From positions 105,950,778 to 106,014,777 of the forward strand of contig JAVHZZ010000010.1 of assembly GCA_036250195.1 (NCBI GenBank): a stretch of 64,000 nucleotides of DNA, in the 5' to 3' direction. This document shows positions 57,523-64,000 of the stretch, in pieces. This stretch comes from Mixophyes australis. Lineage: Eukaryota > Chordata > Amphibia > Anura > Limnodynastidae. How positions within the stretch are numbered: the first letter of the stretch is position 1; every line of letters begins with the position of its first letter. Below the pieces are notes generated by a model that worked only from the letters and a program-made list of their open reading frames with translations, made no database searches and was not told where the DNA came from. A program made the translations under genes and the position numbers.

Positions 57523-57558
57523 AATCTGCACGATAATTGCATCAGTGTGTACCCAGCT

Positions 57559-59250
57559 TAACTCTCACGGAATGAGTATTTTAGGAGAAACATGTAAAGT
57601 TGTAGGGGGTCTGATCCGAAAGTGACAGTAGGTGGGGTTTTGCAGTGACGTATTTATTTCTGTGATACCACAGTCATTAAAACAGAGGCATTGCCATAAT
57701 TTGCTATCAGTAAATGGTCCTTTAGATCTTATATTACATGTGTTTCTAACAAACATGCAAATCAGTGTGCTATAAAGTCACACAGCCCCTTTATTACACA
57801 GGTATCTGACATACAATATTTGTGACCAGCAACACGTTTAGGTTTGGTCCATAGGAGCTGGTCGGGCTGTTACAGCAGAACCAGACAAATCTGTACAGAA
57901 AAGATATTACTATTACAATCATCTCAGGAAGCATTTAATATATTACATTATAATAATAAATAAACTTTCATTGTTTATTCATTGTTGTAAACAAACAGCG
58001 TGATAGATAATGTTGCTTAGGTATGTATTTGTGTTTATTTATTATTAACAAATGGGACTGAATGCATGTGCACAACTATGAGACTGGCTCGGCAAAGCAG
58101 TAAGTTAACTGTTATCACTCCGGGACAGTGCAATGTTTTCTCTTTAATAAATTCAGGAGATAAGTCATTTTTTTAGCGATACCTCTCAGTGTACACCTGA
58201 TTGTCAGCTGTGCTCCTCTGTATAATCTAGGGATTTGGAGCATGCAGAAGTGCAAAAACAGAGTAAAAACTGTGAAAATTATCTATCAACATAGGGTACA
58301 ATTGTGTGATCACCATAATGTGTAATTATGCAATTAGTGTTATAAAGTACAGCATTGAAATTTGCATGCAAGTCTGTAATGCACAGAAAACTTAAATGGC
58401 CGATCGGTATTCTTCATTCTATACTGTCCGTTTTACTGCGCTGAGCAACGATAGGTGACTAATGTATCACTAATATAATTGTTTATTTCTCTGTAAAGCT
58501 GATAATACATCAATCCCTGCTGTGCACTCGGCGTCATGTAAATCAAGCACAGGCTACAAGAACAGTTATTGCAGATTAATAAAAATATTTTTATATGACG
58601 TTACCTTGTAATATAAAAGTTACAAGACAATTACTGTAAAAAGGAAATACAGTGAACAATAAAACTGTATCTTCCTGTATTTAGAGTTAAATGTGTCTAA
58701 TAGGTCAGAGAAAACAAATCAATAAATAATAACATCTAATTAGTAGCAGCAGGAACCCACTAGACATCATTACACAGTGACATCATTCTGCATACAGTTT
58801 AGAAGAGTAAAACAGACTAAACGCACTGAATCTAGTACCCAGAAAGCAGGGGATTACGTTTCCCAGATAGGGGGATTTTAGCTAGTTTGGAACATTATAC
58901 CAAAAATCTACCATAATATATTTTAAAACTCCCACTGTCTGTCTGCACACTGTCTCTATCAGACCCATCATTGCAGTGTTTAGCAAAGTGTCTGATAGTA
59001 ATTACAGAAACACTTGGTTATCCTGTCTGTGTATAGGACAATAGCATGAATAATAGCCATAATGTGAATGTTTTCCTTTCAGCACTTTGTAGATTTCTAT
59101 AGAACAGATATCTACACCCTCTATCTCATGTATATGGTCTACAAACACCCAGTTTAGCACAAAACATGAAATGATCTGTTTCTCAATCATGGCTGCACAA
59201 TGCAGGAGGGGAATGTAGCAGAAGCACACTGAACTTCATATAAAAGTGTC
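57559..59250. other. Long single-copy AT-rich stretch
   Basis: No recognisable exon or repeat. Confidence 0.5.
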
Positions 59251-60829
<1,579 letters not shown>

Positions 60830-61005
60830 GGGGGTATATTTACTAAACGGCAGGTTTGAAACAGTGGAGATGTTGCCTATAGCAACCAATCAGATTCTAG
60901 CTGTCATTTTGTAGAATGTACTAAACAAATGACAACTAGAATCTGACTGGTTGCTATAGGCAGCATCTCAACTTTTACAAACCCGTAGTTTAGTAAATAA
61001 ACCCC
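60830..61005. mobile_element. Palindromic CCAAT-rich MITE, copy 4 (176 bp)
   Basis: Starts gggggtatatttactaaacg and ends gtttagtaaataaacccc. The arms carry agatgttgcctatagcaacc and a slightly decayed inverse. TAA flanks both sides. Confidence 0.92.
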
Positions 61006-61455
61006 TAAACCTTCTTTTACCAGTTTCAAAGAGGGAAACAAATAAACCCTGAAGAATATCCCAGGATTGAGATTTGTGGGGATCAGGGCAAGTAAGATCT
61101 GCAAACTAAAACTTCACTGTCTGAAGCGTTCACCCAGGTGTCGGGCATGTACAGATCTCTGAGCAGATCATGCCACGCTATAAGGAGGGTGAAGTGTGGC
61201 AGGGGGCAACTCGTTTGTGGGGGCACCAGTTGTGCGAGGCCCAGAGATGGCACCCCCGATAATTATGCCTATGATCCAGCTCTACTAGATCATAAGGTGA
61301 AATTTAGTTATATATTGGCCAAGGATGCTGTATCTGAACAAAAATAACCCCTTAGTGACCGGGATACTTTGCAGCCAGACCAGACACAATTTTTGCAATG
61401 TGCTGGTTAAATGACAATCTCTTATTTTTTAGGGTGTGACTTGCCTCAAAATATT
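61006..61455. other. Single-copy DNA
   Basis: Nothing recognisable. Confidence 0.45.
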
Positions 61456-61755
61456 GGGCCTGATTCAGTTCTGGTTGTACGTCCTTTTGCGTAGCGTATC
61501 TTGCATGAATTACTAATCTGCAAACCCAGAAACCAAACTTACACTAACGAACACAACTGCAGTTAACCCGACACTTACAACATGAGCGGCAGAACAAGAG
61601 ATGGAAGGGTCGGTCTACCGTAGGTGAAGTACAGTAAAGACTTGTTCATGCAGATGTGGCTGATTCAAGTCCTTTGTTTAGTCCAAGTACGTATGTCTTC
61701 AGACGTATCTTTGCACCTGATACAGGTTAGGCGTATGTACTGAACAATAGTGATG
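61456..61755. mobile_element. Possible GGGCCTGATTCATT-family relic
   Basis: Starts gggcctgattcagttctgg. Its interior (aagtacgtatgtcttcagac and the like) is only loosely similar to other copies. The right boundary is a guess. Confidence 0.45.
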
Positions 61756-61784
61756 ACTAACATGGCATAGTCTTTGTTTACTAC

Positions 61785-61870
61785 CTCCCAACTTCCCACC
61801 AGTGCCCGCAAATCAGGACTGTCCCGCCTAAGTCGGGGAAGGTGGGATACTGTATGAAAGTGAAGTTTAT
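61785..61870. mobile_element. Short fragment resembling the 18.4-kb hAT MITE
   Basis: Text ctacctcccaacttcccacc and gtcggggaaggtgggatact has the same style as the ends of that family. Too short to be certain. Confidence 0.35.
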
Positions 61871-62024
61871 ATGTTTTTATCCCAAGACAGATAGGGATTT
61901 CTTCCGGCAGCGGTTTCAAACATTCATTTCTGGTTATGAATGCTAAAATAGATAAAAGATAGAAACATTTGCGATTATTATTTGCAATTGATTAGTGCAC
62001 CCCTAGAAATCTCTCCTTACATCT

Positions 62025-62195
62025 GGGGGTAAATGTATCAAGCTGAGAGTTTTCCAGCGTGTTTGAAAAACCAATCAGATTCTAACTATCATTTATTTAG
62101 TATATTCTGCAAAATGACAGCTAGAATCTGATTGGTTGCTATAGGCAACATCTCCACTTTTCAAACCCGCCAGAAAAGGTTGATACATTTACGCC
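62025..62195. mobile_element. Chimeric palindromic MITE
   Basis: The ends gggggtaaatgtatcaa and ttgatacatttacgccc are those of the hairpins at 19062 and 56759. The interior (aaccaatcagattctaacta, gattggttgctataggcaac and atctccacttttcaaacccg) is that of the CCAAT-rich MITEs. Confidence 0.88.
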
Positions 62196-62667
62196 CTGAT
62201 CTTCTATTTCTCCCATTCATTTTGGAACCCAATACGTATAATTTGCACTAGTTTAGGAACTAGACGTGTGCATGTTTATTCGTTTACTTTTTATTTTACT
62301 ATTATCTTTGTTAAGATATCGCTCATTAGGTCAGAAACGACGAGCGATACTAAAAATATGTTTTTATGTTTAGAGTACCTGTGTGTTGGCTCTCTAGAGT
62401 GGGGATCTCTCCCCCTAAGTCTTATTGCACCCAGCAGTGCTCTCTCCATCAGGGCTCATGTTCTATTGAACACTGTGTGGAAATTACTGAGCAATCAGCA
62501 ACCGCTCGTAAAGGTTCCGATCTCTCTAGGGTCCTGAGCTTACATGGGCATAAACTGGGCACATTCATCACTGGCGCATACCCGCACGTATCTTGACATA
62601 GCAGCTTTTTTGTGAGCGCAATTTGCGACCTCAATTTGGGGCGCAATTGCATCAGCCCCTGTGTGTA
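62196..62667. other. Single-copy DNA
   Basis: Nothing recognisable. Confidence 0.45.
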
Positions 62668-62792
62668 GCCTTTGGGAATTTAGACTGTAATCTCCAATGG
62701 GGCAGGGGCCGATGTGAATGAGTTCTCTGTACAGCTCTGCGGAATTAGTGGCGCTATATAAATAAATGGTGATGATGATGATTATTATTATA
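62668..62792 (+). mobile_element. V-SINE 3' tail only
   Basis: gggaatttagactgtaatct, gttctctgtacagctctgcg and ggcgctatataaataaatgg with (GAT)n. Strongly 5'-truncated. Confidence 0.92.
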
Positions 62793-62895
62793 AGTTCTGC
62801 ACAAACAAATGCAGTCAGATCAGAACTTTATCATATAGACACAACAGTCAGAGAACACAAAACACATCCAGATCGTTAATCAACATTCATGCATA

Positions 62896-63309
62896 AGCTG
62901 GGTACACCATACAGAAAATTTTTAACGATGAGATATCTGTAACAATTTCACCAACGACTGAAAGTCCCGATGATCATGCCGATTCATACATGCACACCTA
63001 CATTTACTGTCAGATCTGTCAGATCTGTGATCTTCATCTCTCGTAACCATCTACTGAAAAGATTGTGACACTGTACAGATATCTGCCTACACTGCTGGTG
63101 GTGAGTGCGTGCACACTGTCACATTTGCCCGACATCGTTCCATCGTTTATATAGATTTTTAGTTTATAAAATTAAAAGATACGATGTGTCTTGGTAAGAT
63201 AAAACAGGATCCTGGGGGCGTACACACTAATGCAATATCGGGCCTTACAGTCCTTTATGGTGTGATTGGCATGATAATTGGGTGAAAAACCTGTAGTGTG
63301 TACCCAGCT
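62896..63309. mobile_element. AGCTGGGTACACAC TIR element, copy 3 (414 bp)
   Basis: Starts agctgggtacaccatacag and ends ctgtagtgtgtacccagct. The interior matches copy 2. It contains a small duplication, gtcagatct twice, near 63010-63025. The flanks do not give a clean 3-bp duplication. Confidence 0.92.
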
Positions 63310-64000
63310 TAAGGCTTACAAGGGATGCACGTGTAAAGTGCATGTAATTGCTGTGTAAGTACAGTTTGTGAATTCCTTTTAGGGGTGCATAGACTAAAGT
63401 GCTCAGCTCCATGCATCCAACGATCCAGATTATATAGGGTCTGAGACCACACAGATCCGGAACAGAGAGGATCTAGAAAATCTAATACATCAGCATTATA
63501 GAGTCACTGCTAAGACGTCAGTTTATGTAAGCAGCGAATAATGTGCTGATCTGAATGCCCAGAGCCAGCTCTCAGTCCGCCTGACAAGTGACAAAGGAGG
63601 AGAGTTACAGCGCTGTGGATAATTCCTGTCTCTCTGTGTAAGACAAGGCTATGAATGCTGATGGAGAGGAATCCTATCTCCAGACGCCGGTCTCCTCTCC
63701 TGCCGGCTGAGATAAGACTGAATTGTAAGCTCAACATTTCATGCACAGCAGTCAGTGGGAACAGCGCATTATGGAACCAGGACGAGTTGGACAAAAGTGA
63801 CTTCAATGCAAATCTGGAGCAAAACTAAGCAGATTGTGTCTAGTTCTTATTTGTGCCAATGAAAATAACAATGGATTTCCTTCAGGACATTACAACATGT
63901 ATGATACAAGGCTGCCAGGTGCAATTCTTGTTCTTGTACTGAAAATGTAGCTGCTGCTGTGTTCTGTATGCTGCCCCCTCCTGCGAGCCCCCCCCCGCTA
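63310..64000. other. Single-copy DNA to the window end
   Basis: The segment 63540-63840 is GC-balanced, with ggctgagataagactgaatt (GATA-like), and is single-copy in this window. No exon recognised. Confidence 0.45.

Larger units (their letters stand above)
56726..57558. mobile_element. AGCTGGGTACACAC TIR element, copy 2, with two inserts
   Basis: The right end gtgtgtacccagct is intact; the left end is decayed (aaactagacacacacgatt). The interior matches copy 3 (62896-63309) in order: caacgactgaaagtcccgat, gtcagatctgtgatcttcat, cagatatctgcctacactgc, cacatttgcccgacatcgt. It is interrupted by a 94-bp hairpin and by a V-SINE. Confidence 0.9.

Overview
This window reads as nuclear DNA from a vertebrate, most likely an anuran amphibian (inference). 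It has no operons, ribosome-binding sites or long bacterial-type ORFs. It carries V-domain SINEs with L2-type 3' tails, L2 LINE remnants, hAT and Harbinger-like non-autonomous DNA elements, a decayed Tc1/mariner relic, long (TA)n tracts and four large minisatellites. That mixture, with CCAAT-rich palindromic MITEs and hammerhead-like GAAACGCGT motifs, is typical of frog genomes. I find no host protein-coding exon, no rRNA and no functional tRNA gene. The only protein homology I can defend comes from transposons: an L2 reverse-transcriptase C-terminus at about 29.0-29.65 kb, a Tc1 transposase scrap near 27.76 kb and a weaker LINE C-terminus near 35.2 kb.

Layout. 0-0.7 kb: 43-bp minisatellite. 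2.2-3.2 kb: 990-bp foldback element. 4.3 kb: palindromic MITE. 6.35-6.76 kb: truncated copy of a 650-bp element whose fuller copies lie at 22.9 and 35.7 kb. 7.7 kb: V-SINE. 9.3 kb: 414-bp element beginning GGGCCTGATTCATT. 9.76-10.7 kb: 41-bp minisatellite, interrupted by a 1.34-kb hAT element that ends at 12.04 kb. 13.04-13.72 kb: second hAT with a perfect 8-bp target-site duplication (TSD). 14-15.4 kb: two V-SINEs. 18.4 kb: third hAT. 19.06-19.25 kb: near-perfect hairpin. 20-25 kb: SINE and L2 tails. 27.7-31.2 kb: Tc1 relic, MITE, L2 remnant, MITE. 34.4-35.0 kb: fourth hAT. 37.5-38.4 kb: region with a hammerhead-like motif. 40.4-41.9 kb: head-to-head SINEs, then a TIR element inside an L2 tail. 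42.9-47.7 kb: 49-bp minisatellite of about 98 units. 48.7-51.0 kb: 37-bp minisatellite of about 62 units. 53.8-54.3 kb: SINE nested in an older SINE. 56.7-57.6 kb: TIR element hosting two younger insertions. 59.3 kb: (TA)n/(CA)n. 60.8-63.3 kb: MITEs, a SINE tail and a third copy of the TIR element.

Between the repeats lie single-copy stretches without recognisable exons. Several are AT-rich and carry clustered homeodomain/POU-like motifs (near 0.8-1.05, 16.9-17.3, 31.64-31.77, 33.87-34.2, 42.2-42.4 and 54.8-55.2 kb). I list these only as candidate conserved non-coding elements; a cross-species alignment is needed to confirm them. A plausible reading is an intron or gene desert.

The most interesting structure is collective. 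Several element families with unrelated interiors share one terminal pattern, roughly GGG-NNNN-ATTYAYYAA, often with 3-bp flanking duplications. One element (62.03-62.2 kb) looks like a chimera with the ends of one family and the interior of another. This suggests one transposition machinery mobilising several MITE families.
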